16,189 bases of DNA from Nitromaritima sp964584125 (GTDB lineage: Bacteria; Nitrospinota; Nitrospinia; Nitrospinales; VA-1), in contig CAZOYP010000059.1 of NCBI GenBank assembly GCA_964584125.1, positions 1 through 16,189 of the forward strand. Direction: 5' to 3'. The notes under the pieces are model-generated. The model was not told the DNA's origin. It was given only the letters and a program-made list of their open reading frames with translations, and searched no databases. How positions within the stretch are numbered: the first letter of the stretch is position 1; each line of letters opens with the position of its first letter. Positions 1-7,267 of this stretch are shown in pieces. The translations under genes and the position numbers were made by a program.

Positions 1-833
1 AAGAAGAGGACGAAGAAGAGGACGAAGAAGAGGACGAAGAAGAGGACGAAGAAGAGGACGAAGAAGAAGAAAGCACTCCAAAAAAGAAAGTAGGTCCGTT
101 CACTATCCCGACCACTAAAACCGGAAAAATGATTGCCGTGGGATGCGTTGCGGCTTTATTACTTACGGGTGGAGGATTATATTTCGGGTGGAAAACTTTA
201 GCTCCGGAAGAACTAACAGAAATGGGGAAACTAGATACAGAGATTCCTGATGAATTGACGCCGAATCCAGAAAAAGGAACTGATGTGACAGAGCCAAAAG
301 AAAGTGAGGCCCCATCGAAAAAAACTCAAGAGCCTGCTAAAGAATCTACTGGAGAACCTGCTAAAGAATCTACTGGAGAACCTGCTAAAAAAGAAAGTCG
401 CTCAACAGGCGTTTTAGGTGCAAAAGAAGATACCGAGTCTGAGCTAGCGAAAGAACTAGCTGAATCAAAAGCTTTAAAATCACTTGGAATAGAAAGTGAC
501 GTTGGTCCAGCTATTGACCCAGAAGAACTTCAAGTCACCCTCTCAACAATTATGCCAGTTGCATTCAATGCGAGCGATATACGAGTACTTAGTTTCAAGC
601 TAATTATAGAAACATTTGACAAACCTAGTGCCCAGCTAATAAAAGAAACGTTGCCAATTTATCAAAAAGAGACGATGAACACCTTGGAATTGTTTCTCAA
701 AAACAAATTCTACAATGACATATTTTATGTTAAGGAAAAACTCCAGCGTCGGCTTCAAAAAAGTTTTGAATCTAAAATGGAAAGTACCGGTCGTATTAAA
801 AAAGTAAAGTTTGAAGAATTTTTAGTTAGGTAA
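1..833 (+). CDS. FliL-like single-pass membrane protein with acidic repeat tract (5' partial)
   Basis: The frame is open to the left edge, so the N-terminus is missing; the first complete codon is at 3 and 276 residues are visible. The ATG at 129 is internal, because acidic coding sequence runs into it without a stop. Order: a Glu/Asp tract (EEED repeats), a Lys-rich stop (TPKKK), one transmembrane helix (about 129-195, MIAVGCVAALLL...), a Pro/Glu/Lys/Thr-rich linker with a tandem repeat, and a C-terminal domain from about 535. That end (STIMPVAFN, a beta strand LSFKLIIE, a helix with FLKNKF, then KKVKFEEFLV) resembles FliL, the flagellar protein whose periplasmic domain rings the stator units. 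FliL is a family inference from the C-terminal pattern. No other flagellar gene is visible, so it may be a stand-alone paralogue. The acidic cytoplasmic region is unusual for FliL, which normally has a short N-terminus. Confidence 0.6.
   Translation, partial: EEDEEEDEEEDEEEDEEEDEEEESTPKKKVGPFTIPTTKTGKMIAVGCVAALLLTGGGLYFGWKTLAPEELTEMGKLDTEIPDELTPNPEKGTDVTEPKESEAPSKKTQEPAKESTGEPAKESTGEPAKKESRSTGVLGAKEDTESELAKELAESKALKSLGIESDVGPAIDPEELQVTLSTIMPVAFNASDIRVLSFKLIIETFDKPSAQLIKETLPIYQKETMNTLELFLKNKFYNDIFYVKEKLQRRLQKSFESKMESTGRIKKVKFEEFLVR
3..71 (+). repeat. 12-bp tandem repeat coding for EEED
   Basis: The unit GAAGAAGAGGAC is repeated perfectly at 12-23, 24-35, 36-47 and 48-59. A partial copy precedes it at 3-11 and GAA codons follow to 71. 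The array reaches the window edge, so its total length is unknown. The unit is a multiple of three, so copy-number change would lengthen or shorten the acidic tract without a frameshift. Confidence 0.9.
330..389 (+). repeat. 24-bp tandem repeat coding for EPAKESTG
   Basis: Two full copies lie at 330-353 and 354-377, differing only in the first codon (GAG or GAA). A half copy follows at 378-389. It sits in the linker after the transmembrane helix of the FliL-like protein. The near-identical nucleotides indicate recent duplication rather than selection on residues alone. Confidence 0.9.
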
Positions 834-899
834 AGCAATTCATTAAATTCACCACCCCTAATCGATATTCGTTTAAAAAAACAACTATTAAAAGCTCGC

Positions 900-1922
900 C
901 TAGGAAGAAGTTTGTTCTAATGCTTTTAGTCGATCAAGAACTTCTTTTACCTCCCATAGCAATTTACTGACGCCTTCACCAGTCATAGAAGAAATAAAAT
1001 ACACATGCGGATTAATCTTCTTTAAACGCGATTCATAGGCCTGAAACTTCTCTAAAGCTTCTGGATGATCAACTTTAGAAGCAACAAGAATCTGAGGACT
1101 TTGATGTAGTCTTTCACTAAAACACTCTAGTTCGTGCTGGACGACTTGATAATCATCTAAAGGATCACGTGTATTATCAGAAGAAAAATCCAAAAGATGG
1201 ACTAACAGACGGCTTCGTTCAGTATGTTTTAAAAATCGGATGCCAAGTCCTTTTCCCTGATGAGCTCCTTCTACAAGGCCAGGGATATCTGCTGCTACAA
1301 AGGTAGAAAAATCGTCTAATTTCACAACTCCTAAATTAGGGATCAAAGTGGTAAAAGGATAGTCCGCTATCTTAGGGCGTGCATGAGATATTTTTGAAAT
1401 AAAAGTAGACTTGCCTGCATTTGGCAGGCCTATAACTGCTACATCAGCCAACAATTTTAATTCTAGAAATAGTTTTTTTTCTTCTGTCTTTATACCAAAA
1501 TCAAATCTCCTAGGAGCCCTGTTTCTTGATGATTTAAACCGTGCATTGCCACGCCCTCCTTCTCCTCCTCTAGCAGCTAAAAAACGAGCCTTATGTTCAG
1601 TTAGGTCAGCTATAATGCCCAAAGTTTTCCCATCTTTGATTAATGTTCCCGCTGGGATTTTGATAATTAAGTTCTTTCCTTCTTTCCCAGTCATGGTCTT
1701 ACCTTTTCCCGCACTCCCACAACCAGCTTTATATAGGTGGCCATTTTTTAAATCCGTCAAAGTCGATAAGTGGGAATCGGCCTCAAAAATAATATCACCG
1801 CCATTACCACCGTCACCTCCGTCCGGTCCTCCCAAAGGCACATACTTTTCCCTTCGAAAGCTACTGCACCCATCGCCACCATTTCCGGCTTGGATTAAGA
1901 TATTAACCTCATCGATAAACAT
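900..1922 (-). CDS. obgE: Obg family GTPase (ribosome assembly)
   Basis: This is a 340-residue GTPase that binds the large ribosomal subunit during assembly and links growth to GTP/ppGpp. The glycine-rich Obg domain fills residues 1-158 (GNGGDGC, GGPDGGDGG, GGEGGRG). The G domain follows: G1 GLPNAGKS at 165-172, switch I threonines at 191-192, G3 DIPG at 212-215, G5 SSMTGEG at 311-317. There is no long C-terminal extension, so this is the short form. The G4 motif reads SKVD (282-285) instead of the usual NKxD. It is the last gene of rplU-rpmA-obgE, the classical order, but is separated from rpmA by 140 bases in which I see no clear promoter or terminator. No good ribosome-binding site precedes the ATG. 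Confidence 0.96.
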   Translation of the reverse strand: MFIDEVNILIQAGNGGDGCSSFRREKYVPLGGPDGGDGGNGGDIIFEADSHLSTLTDLKNGHLYKAGCGSAGKGKTMTGKEGKNLIIKIPAGTLIKDGKTLGIIADLTEHKARFLAARGGEGGRGNARFKSSRNRAPRRFDFGIKTEEKKLFLELKLLADVAVIGLPNAGKSTFISKISHARPKIADYPFTTLIPNLGVVKLDDFSTFVAADIPGLVEGAHQGKGLGIRFLKHTERSRLLVHLLDFSSDNTRDPLDDYQVVQHELECFSERLHQSPQILVASKVDHPEALEKFQAYESRLKKINPHVYFISSMTGEGVSKLLWEVKEVLDRLKALEQTSS

Positions 1923-2062
1923 GGAATTATCTAGTTTGTTAAAATTAGAAAACGCATCTTCGACCTGAAAGAAGGTTAATTCAATACTGCCGAAACTTTA
2001 TTTCTAAGGAAAACTAGTGGAAGGAGAGGCTATTAAAAAAGCCAATAAACATGAGAAAAATA

Positions 2063-2320
2063 CTAATTAGCGGGGTAAACGCTTATTTTTTGCTTTTTGC
2101 GAGTCATATTCTCAAACTTTACTGAGCCCTGGACCTTGGAGAAAATAGTATAGTCGCTGCCTATCCCAACATTCTCACCTGGGTGAAATGTTGTACCGCG
2201 TTGACGAACAATTATTTCGCCGGGCTTCACAACCTGCCCTCCATAACGCTTGACGCCTAGACGCTTCCCTATACTATCTCTTCCGTTAGTGGTGCTGCCC
2301 TGTCCCTTTTTATGAGCCAT
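2063..2320 (-). CDS. rpmA: 50S ribosomal protein L27 (bL27)
   Basis: At 85 residues it is full length for bL27. It starts MAHKKGQGST, the flexible basic N-terminus that reaches the peptidyl-transferase centre, followed by NGRDSIGKRLGVKRYGGQ and the conserved RQRGTTFHPG. There is no N-terminal extension of the Firmicutes type that needs protease removal. An AGGAAA element sits just before the ATG. Only 9 bases separate it from rplU, so the two are co-transcribed and probably translated together. Confidence 0.98.
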   Translation of the reverse strand: MAHKKGQGSTTNGRDSIGKRLGVKRYGGQVVKPGEIIVRQRGTTFHPGENVGIGSDYTIFSKVQGSVKFENMTRKKQKISVYPAN

Positions 2321-2329
2321 TAAAGTTTC

Positions 2330-2644
2330 CTATTTCTTGATTATTTCTGTGATTTTCAATTGAGTGAAACGTTGACGGTGTCCATTTTTCCTGCGGTAGT
2401 TTTTTCGGCGCCTTTTTTTAAAAACAATTATCTTGGCGCTCTTTCCTTGCTCCACCACCTCACCCGTAACCTCACAATTAGAGATATACGGAGACCCTAC
2501 TTCAATATTCTCCCCTTCTCCGACCATTAATACTTGGCTTAAAGTGACCTTATCTCCCACATCACTTTCTAGTTTTTCGATATTAATAAGGTCACCTTGA
2601 GAAACCTTATATTGTTTACCGCCTGTGTTTAAAACTGCGAACAT
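2330..2644 (-). CDS. rplU: 50S ribosomal protein L21 (bL21)
   Basis: This 104-residue protein of the large subunit binds 23S rRNA. It starts MFAVLNTGGKQYKVSQGD, the bL21 signature, and carries the strongly basic rRNA-binding stretch FKKRRRKNYRRKNGHRQ near residues 75-92. The length matches the family. A GAGGGAG ribosome-binding site lies about 10 bases upstream of the ATG. It is the first gene of the operon with rpmA and obgE and is preceded by a clear promoter. Confidence 0.98.
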   Translation of the reverse strand: MFAVLNTGGKQYKVSQGDLINIEKLESDVGDKVTLSQVLMVGEGENIEVGSPYISNCEVTGEVVEQGKSAKIIVFKKRRRKNYRRKNGHRQRFTQLKITEIIKK

Positions 2645-2735
2645 TAAAAAAACTCCCTCGGTTTATTTTCTAACGAACAGAATTCAGGAATGTACTATAG
2701 GGTAGGATAGCAAACCCACATTGAACGGACTCTTG

Positions 2736-2764
2736 ATTTTAATTAATTTGACCTTCTATGTCAA
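2736..2764 (-). promoter_or_regulatory. Promoter of rplU-rpmA-obgE
   Basis: Read on the minus strand, TTGACA (2764-2759) is followed after 17 bases by TAAAAT (2741-2736). The -35 is a perfect sigma70 match and the -10 has five of six. Transcription would start near 2729, giving a leader of about 85 bases before rplU. Confidence 0.75.
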
Positions 2765-2880
2765 GCTTTTGAGAAGAAATTTAACGATAAAAGATTGTAC
2801 ATTTTGCTTAAAAATTTTAATTTAATACAATTCTTTTCAGCTATATAGAGCAAGTTCTCTTCAACAATAAAGCGATTCCC

Positions 2881-2910
2881 TTGACCCAGTTTAGGCCCTA
2901 GTGATATAAC
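2881..2910 (+). promoter_or_regulatory. Promoter of the methyltransferase-lipoprotein pair
   Basis: TTGACC (2881-2886) is followed after 18 bases by TATAAC (2905-2910). Each hexamer has five of six consensus bases. Transcription would start near 2917, about 23 bases before the ATG at 2940. It is divergent from the rplU promoter, with about 120 bases between the two -35 elements. Confidence 0.7.
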
Positions 2911-2939
2911 GCTATTTAACCAAATATAAGGCTTAGTCT

Positions 2940-3497
2940 ATGTCTTTGAAGGATAAAGTAAAATGGAATAATAAATACAGTGTCCTCGAATACATAACTG
3001 GCAAGGAACCAGTCGAATGGCTAAAAAATCACTCAGATATACTTACCGGAAACGGTTTCGCGCTCGATCTTGCTTCAGGTGAGGGTAGAAATGCTGTTTT
3101 TGCCGCTGAAAAAGGGTATAAAACTCTAGCGGTAGATATATCAGCTAATGGACTTAAGAAAGCTCATGCCTTAGCCGAAGAAAAAGGGGTCACTATTGAA
3201 ACCTGCATGGTAGATCTAGATTTCTGGGAAATTGAACGAAATAAATTTGACCTTATTCTTTGTTTTAATTTTCTTGATAGGCGAATTTTTCCAGCAATGA
3301 AAAATGCTCTAAAGCCAGGGGGGTTAATCTTTTACGAAACATTCACCGTCGACTATCTAAAATATAGTAGTTTTAAGCGTGAATGGGTTCTAGAGCACAA
3401 CGAACTGCTAGATGCTTTTAGCGAATTACGAATTTTAAGTTACAGGGAGGTTGATACTAATGATAAAGCCTTCGCCTCTTTAATAGCTCTGAAGTAA
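2940..3497 (+). CDS. Class I SAM-dependent methyltransferase (TehB-like)
   Basis: This 185-residue protein has the Rossmann-like methyltransferase fold. Motif I ALDLASGEGR is at residues 41-50, an acidic residue that should hold the SAM ribose (D66 in TLAVDIS) ends strand 2, and post-motif strands FDLILCFNFL and LKPGGLIFYETF follow. The GEGRNA form with the N-terminal WNNKYS is typical of the TehB/thiopurine-like small methyltransferases that act on small molecules. The substrate cannot be told. A weak TAAGG precedes the ATG, and a sigma70-type promoter lies just upstream. The next gene begins one base after its stop, so the two form an operon. Confidence 0.85.
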   Translation: MSLKDKVKWNNKYSVLEYITGKEPVEWLKNHSDILTGNGFALDLASGEGRNAVFAAEKGYKTLAVDISANGLKKAHALAEEKGVTIETCMVDLDFWEIERNKFDLILCFNFLDRRIFPAMKNALKPGGLIFYETFTVDYLKYSSFKREWVLEHNELLDAFSELRILSYREVDTNDKAFASLIALK

Positions 3498-3498
3498 A

Positions 3499-4305
3499 AT
3501 GACTCATAAAAAAAGACATATTTTTTTTCAAATAGGGATTACTTTTTTTTTAGTCTGCTGTTGCTTATTTATAAGCTGTTCAGCGCCTGAAAAACGCCTT
3601 ACTAAAGACCAATTAACCATTAAATACCGCTCTCAATCCTCACTTGACAGGGAAATAAAGAAACTCCGCCTTCAACACCCCGTTAAAATATCAGCAGAAC
3701 AAATAACAAACCACCTACTCTCTTTACAATATAAACAATTGTCTTTTATAGGGAAAAAAAAGTATGTCTTTTCTCCAAAAGACGTACTTGAGATAACTCC
3801 TATAATCACTAAAGCTTTGAACCGAATACCTTCACACAAAGTTTTATATTATGAGGTTGAAACACCAAGAGGAAAAACAGCGGGAATCATTTTTCGAGCC
3901 GAAGGAAAAATAAATTGGCGGTTTGAGACTGTTAACGGAAGTAATTTTTTAAACAATAATTTTGCTCATAATAGAGGCTCCACTTGGGAGTTATTGCCTA
4001 AAAACGGTCAAAGGTTTCACAAAGAAAGCAGCATATTAGGTAACGACCGGAAGAGAAATTGGATTATATCCAATTTGAAGTTACCAGTGCGGTCTAAACG
4101 CGGTCGCAAATTAGAACTACTAAAAAAAATATCTGAACTCTCTACCCCCAAGCGTCCACAACGTGAAAAAATAAGTCAATCAAACAATGAGCAAGGTGGA
4201 TTTGAAAAACGTTTACAGTTTTTGAAAGGGCTTCGTGATAAAAAGTTGATTGACAACGACGAGTATAAACATAAAAAAAAAGAGCTACTGGAACAGTTTC
4301 CTTGA
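3499..4305 (+). CDS. Putative lipoprotein with C-terminal SHOCT-like domain
   Basis: The protein has 268 residues. The N-terminus is basic (THKKRH) and then hydrophobic, ending FISC at 24-27. This is an acceptable lipobox, although the -3 position is Phe rather than Leu. Ser at +2 would favour outer-membrane sorting by the usual Lol rule. The middle (about 60-180) is mixed alpha/beta and not recognised. The last 35 residues (RLQFLKGLRDKKLIDNDEY...ELL) match the SHOCT pattern: a short helical hairpin with a central 'G/K-x-I-s/d-x-x-E-Y/F' turn, common at the C-termini of bacterial envelope proteins. It is translated right behind the methyltransferase (TAA, one base, ATG). Function unknown. Confidence 0.7.
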   Translation: MTHKKRHIFFQIGITFFLVCCCLFISCSAPEKRLTKDQLTIKYRSQSSLDREIKKLRLQHPVKISAEQITNHLLSLQYKQLSFIGKKKYVFSPKDVLEITPIITKALNRIPSHKVLYYEVETPRGKTAGIIFRAEGKINWRFETVNGSNFLNNNFAHNRGSTWELLPKNGQRFHKESSILGNDRKRNWIISNLKLPVRSKRGRKLELLKKISELSTPKRPQREKISQSNNEQGGFEKRLQFLKGLRDKKLIDNDEYKHKKKELLEQFP

Positions 4306-4392
4306 GAAAACAGCTTCTGCAAAAAACTACCCAAAATTTCACTCACCATACACAAAGTTATTACGTTGAAGAAGCCCCTTAAAACAATTTAA

Positions 4393-5025
4393 TCAACGCT
4401 TCCTAAGCAATGAAACGCCATCCCTAATGGTGAGCATGACTTTTTCGACACGATGATCATGCATAATTCTTTGGTTAAACCTTTTAATGGAGTGGTCAGA
4501 TGGATCTTTTGGATTTAACACTCTTCCACTCCACAAAACATTATCGACTACGATCAACCCGCCAGGTCGTATAATCGGAAGCAAGGCTTCATAATAATTT
4601 AAGTAATTTTCCTTATCGGCATCAATGAAAGCCATGTCAAAAGAACCAGAAATTTTTTTTAAGGTATCCAGTGCTGGGCCTTCTTTTAAAAATATTTTTT
4701 TTCCATGTGGGCTTTTATTAAAAAACCGTGTTGCAAATTTTATTGCCACAGGGTCCATCTCACAGGTAATAAGATAGCCATCGTCTGGAAGAGCTCCAGC
4801 CATAGAGAGAGCACTATAACCACCAAAGGTGCCTATCTCTATAATTCGCCTTGCCTCCACAAGTCCTGCCAGCATTTTAAGTAACTGACCTTCAATGCGC
4901 CCCGTAAGCATGTGTGGGATTTCCAATTGATCGTATGTTTCCAGCTCCAGTTGCCATAAAAGGTCGTCTTCAATCTGCGTGTTATCATAAGCATAATTTT
5001 CTATATCTTCATTAACAAAATTCAT
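4393..5025 (-). CDS. O-methyltransferase, caffeoyl-CoA-OMT family
   Basis: This 210-residue SAM- and divalent-metal-dependent catechol-type O-methyltransferase (Methyltransf_3 family) is of usual length. Motif I IEIGTFGGYSA lies at residues 62-72 and the SAM ribose acid is E89. Expected metal ligands are D135 (FIDADKENY) and D161/N162 (VVDNVLW). The bacterial relatives methylate small catechols or hydroxylated compounds; the substrate is not known here. It is the last gene of the aroK operon, 22 bases after the glycosylase, with a strong AGGGAG ribosome-binding site. Confidence 0.9.
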   Translation of the reverse strand: MNFVNEDIENYAYDNTQIEDDLLWQLELETYDQLEIPHMLTGRIEGQLLKMLAGLVEARRIIEIGTFGGYSALSMAGALPDDGYLITCEMDPVAIKFATRFFNKSPHGKKIFLKEGPALDTLKKISGSFDMAFIDADKENYLNYYEALLPIIRPGGLIVVDNVLWSGRVLNPKDPSDHSIKRFNQRIMHDHRVEKVMLTIRDGVSLLRKR

Positions 5026-5047
5026 ATCTCTCCCTATAAATTAATAT

Positions 5048-5686
5048 TCAATAGCTAACATCTTTTTCATCTTGTGCTCGCCAAGCATACCAGGTACCGA
5101 CTGTTTCAAGTGGGTTCCATTTTTTCCCAATAGATTGCATTTGTTTAATTGTTGGTAGTTTGGGCATGCGGTACAACTTCTTCAGTGCTAACTGCAATCC
5201 TAAGTCTCCAATCGGTAAGACGTTAGGGCGGTTAAGTGAAAATATCAAAAACATTTCAGCTGTCCATCTACCAATTCCGTAAACTCGTGTCAGTTGGCAA
5301 ATAACTTCGTCGTTATCCATATAATGCAAACGATGTGGCCGGAGAATTTTTTCATGAAAATGGAAACTCAAATCCTTCAAATACGCTACCTTTTGCTTTG
5401 ACAAGCCCGCTTTTTGCAAGTCAAGATTTGCCAATTGCATTACTGCCTGAGAAGTTGGCGACTTTCCATTAAAAAGCTTGTTAAATCGAATTGTGATGGC
5501 ATCTGCTGCTGCAACTGAAATCTGCTGACCAATGATTGCATTACACAAAACTTTAAAATAATTTCGGTTGCGTTTAAGCTTTATAGGACCTGATTCACGA
5601 ATGAGTTTAGCCATGACTCCATCATTTTTATTAAAATGCTGAAGAATTTCTTTTCGACTAGGGATAATGCGGTTTTTAGAATTCAT
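5048..5686 (-). CDS. DNA-3-methyladenine glycosylase, AlkA-type HhH-GPD
   Basis: At 212 residues it is the short form of AlkA, without the N-terminal TBP-like domain of the E. coli enzyme. It should excise alkylated purines by base flipping. The HhH-GPD core has GQQIS (53-57), the helix-hairpin-helix VYGIGRWTA (135-143) and the catalytic aspartate D161 in LPIGDLGL. The end WNPLETVGTWYAWR (190-203) matches this family's conserved C-terminus. No iron-sulphur cysteine cluster is present, so it is not a Nth/MutY type. It lies 15 bases after the LRR gene in the aroK operon, with no obvious Shine-Dalgarno. Confidence 0.9.
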   Translation of the reverse strand: MNSKNRIIPSRKEILQHFNKNDGVMAKLIRESGPIKLKRNRNYFKVLCNAIIGQQISVAAADAITIRFNKLFNGKSPTSQAVMQLANLDLQKAGLSKQKVAYLKDLSFHFHEKILRPHRLHYMDNDEVICQLTRVYGIGRWTAEMFLIFSLNRPNVLPIGDLGLQLALKKLYRMPKLPTIKQMQSIGKKWNPLETVGTWYAWRAQDEKDVSY

Positions 5687-5701
5687 AGTTTAATACTAGA
5701 T

Positions 5702-6505
5702 TCAATTAACTTGCAAAACCCGCAAGCATTTTAAGTACGGGGAGCACCTAATAACATCAACAGCCTCGTCGCTAATGTTATTATTATATAAATCAAGGGT
5801 GATAAGATTAGGAAATAATTCAGTTTCAGCGAGCATTTGAGCTGAATTATCATCCAAATCGTTTTGAGCTAAAGATAAAGTTAAAAGACTTGACCATGCT
5901 CTGCCATTACACAACTGGGCCAAGCCATCATTCCCTAGTTGCGTTCTCCCTAAATATAGCTCCTTTACATTTTGGAAAGCCGACGCATTCGCCAAAGCTT
6001 TCGCACCATCAATTTTAAGTTGATTCTGTTTAAGATATAGAATTTCAAGAGAAACTATTGTTTCTGATTGAGCTAGATCATCCACCCCTTTAGAACTTAA
6101 AAAATTATTCTGAATAAATAATCTTTTTAAATGAGTTAAATTTTTCGAGCTGGCCAATGAGCTAAGTGCATTATCAGTAAGTTTATTACTAGCTAAAGAA
6201 AGGACTTGAAGACTATTCAAATTTTTTGAATGAGATAAAAATTCTACCCCTTGATCACCAAAGTCGTTCCTATCCAACCATAACTCTGCCACAGTCTTTA
6301 GCCGAGAGTAGCCCATGAGATCCTCTAATTCTTCCAGGTTAATATCTTTATCATCAAGCTGGAGTTTAAATCGAGGCTCCGTTTTGCCACCATCACGCAA
6401 ATAATTATCCATTTCTCCTCCATCTAAGGGGTTTTCATTGCTCAGTTCATGAGGAAGTAAAAACATACTATTATTTACAAGGCTTTCAAATAAAGGGCTC
6501 ATCAT
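5702..6505 (-). CDS. Leucine-rich-repeat protein, RNI-like (copy 1)
   Basis: This 267-residue protein has no signal peptide and no membrane helix, so it is probably cytoplasmic. From about residue 70 to the end it is a run of LRRs 27 residues apart (starting at LWLDRN, LSLASN, LFIQNN, LYLKQN, LYLGRT, LSLAQN, LDLYNN). They follow the pattern LxLxxNxLxDxGaxxLAxSxxLxxLxx. This is the ribonuclease-inhibitor/RanGAP-like LRR class, a horseshoe that binds proteins. The first 65 residues are not repetitive. Its start lies one base downstream of the aroK stop, so translation is probably coupled. Two further LRR genes of the same design follow within 3 kb. Partner and function are unknown. Confidence 0.85.
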   Translation of the reverse strand: MMSPLFESLVNNSMFLLPHELSNENPLDGGEMDNYLRDGGKTEPRFKLQLDDKDINLEELEDLMGYSRLKTVAELWLDRNDFGDQGVEFLSHSKNLNSLQVLSLASNKLTDNALSSLASSKNLTHLKRLFIQNNFLSSKGVDDLAQSETIVSLEILYLKQNQLKIDGAKALANASAFQNVKELYLGRTQLGNDGLAQLCNGRAWSSLLTLSLAQNDLDDNSAQMLAETELFPNLITLDLYNNNISDEAVDVIRCSPYLKCLRVLQVN

Positions 6506-6506
6506 T

Positions 6507-7028
6507 TTAGATCCAACCTTTCTTTTTGAAATGTCCGATAATTTTAATAGCTATTTGGCTGGGTTTCAAAAGAGTGGTATCAAAAATACAATCTGCTGCT
6601 GCTCGGTACTTGGGATCACGCTCCATTAAAACTTTCCTCTGTTCTTCTTGAAAACTAAGCGCTAATTCAAGTGGAGGTCTATTCGGGCCCCGACTTGCCC
6701 GATGAATAATTGTTCCAAAGCTGGATGTTAAAAGAACCATCTTCCCATTACGTCTTAAGTCCGTCACGTTACGGTCATCTAGAACTACTCCCCCACCGCA
6801 GTCAATAATCGAACTTAGGGCTTCCGAGGATACCCTCTCAACCACCTCACGCTCAATCTCGCGAAATTTCTCCCAACCTTGTTGTTTAACAATTTCAGAA
6901 ATAGATTTACCGACTTTTTTAGCAATCTCATCATCAAGACTATAGCGCTGGCAATGAAGAGCATCTGCCAACACCTTTGAAATCACAGATTTTCCTGTTC
7001 CTCGGTAACCTATTAAAACGATATTCAT
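6507..7028 (-). CDS. aroK: Shikimate kinase
   Basis: This 173-residue enzyme phosphorylates shikimate with ATP in aromatic amino-acid synthesis. The Walker A motif is GYRGTGKS (7-14). Shikimate-binding residues fit D33 (in SLDDEI), R56 (KFREIE) and the glycine triplet 78-80 (DCGGGVV). The lid has RGPNRPPL. Full family length. It is the first gene of a four-gene operon with an LRR protein, the AlkA-type glycosylase and an O-methyltransferase; aroB is not adjacent here. A weak AGGA lies about 13 bases before the ATG. Confidence 0.95.
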   Translation of the reverse strand: MNIVLIGYRGTGKSVISKVLADALHCQRYSLDDEIAKKVGKSISEIVKQQGWEKFREIEREVVERVSSEALSSIIDCGGGVVLDDRNVTDLRRNGKMVLLTSSFGTIIHRASRGPNRPPLELALSFQEEQRKVLMERDPKYRAAADCIFDTTLLKPSQIAIKIIGHFKKKGWI

Positions 7029-7079
7029 ACAATCAGTTTATCCTATTTAAAAATCAGCAACAAAAACTTACTTTGGGAA

Positions 7080-7109
7080 ATTATACATATTGGCAAGGTT
7101 GAAGGTTAA
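7080..7109 (-). promoter_or_regulatory. Candidate promoter of the aroK operon
   Basis: On the minus strand TTAACC (7109-7104) is followed after 18 bases by a perfect TATAAT (7085-7080). The -35 has only four of six consensus bases. Transcription would start near 7073, about 45 bases before aroK. Confidence 0.5.
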
Positions 7110-7122
7110 AGTAGTTCAGAGC

Positions 7123-7152
7123 TTGATGCAAACGAAACTCCTTACTTATTAT
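7123..7152 (+). promoter_or_regulatory. Candidate promoter of the Sel1-LRR operon
   Basis: TTGATG (7123-7128) is followed after 18 bases by TATTAT (7147-7152). Transcription would start near 7159, giving a leader of about 110 bases. The -10 lies inside the palindrome at 7141-7159. Confidence 0.45.
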
Positions 7153-7159
7153 AAGTAAG
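7141..7159. promoter_or_regulatory. Perfect 19-bp palindrome, possible operator
   Basis: CTTACTTAT, one central T, then ATAAGTAAG: nine perfect base pairs around a single base. It covers the -10 of the candidate plus-strand promoter and lies upstream of the aroK promoter. A dimeric repressor bound here would block the Sel1-LRR operon. The arms are too close for a hairpin, which favours a protein site over a terminator. Confidence 0.5.
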
Positions 7160-7267
7160 TAAAAGCCGGTTGTTATTTTTCTATTGTGTTACAATTACCT
7201 GGCACTTCAAGGAGACATTCAAAAGGATCATCTAGGGTGCTAAACCTTTAGAGGAGGGCTTGCTGCT

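Noticed and set aside
1..71. CRISPR array or satellite
   Set aside because: The repeats are contiguous 12-bp codon blocks without spacers, in frame with a protein.
1411..1968. Long open frame opposite the first half of obgE (plus strand)
   Set aside because: It is antisense to the Gly-rich Obg domain; GC-rich glycine codons read backwards give Pro/Ser-rich frames without stops. No promoter or family match.
2020..2062. Terminator between rpmA and obgE (GGCT...AGCC around an A/T run)
   Set aside because: Only a four-base stem with an eight-base loop, and rplU-rpmA-obgE is normally one transcript.
4306..4392. Terminator between the lipoprotein and the O-methyltransferase genes
   Set aside because: I found no stem of useful length near a T run; the 87 bases show nothing else.
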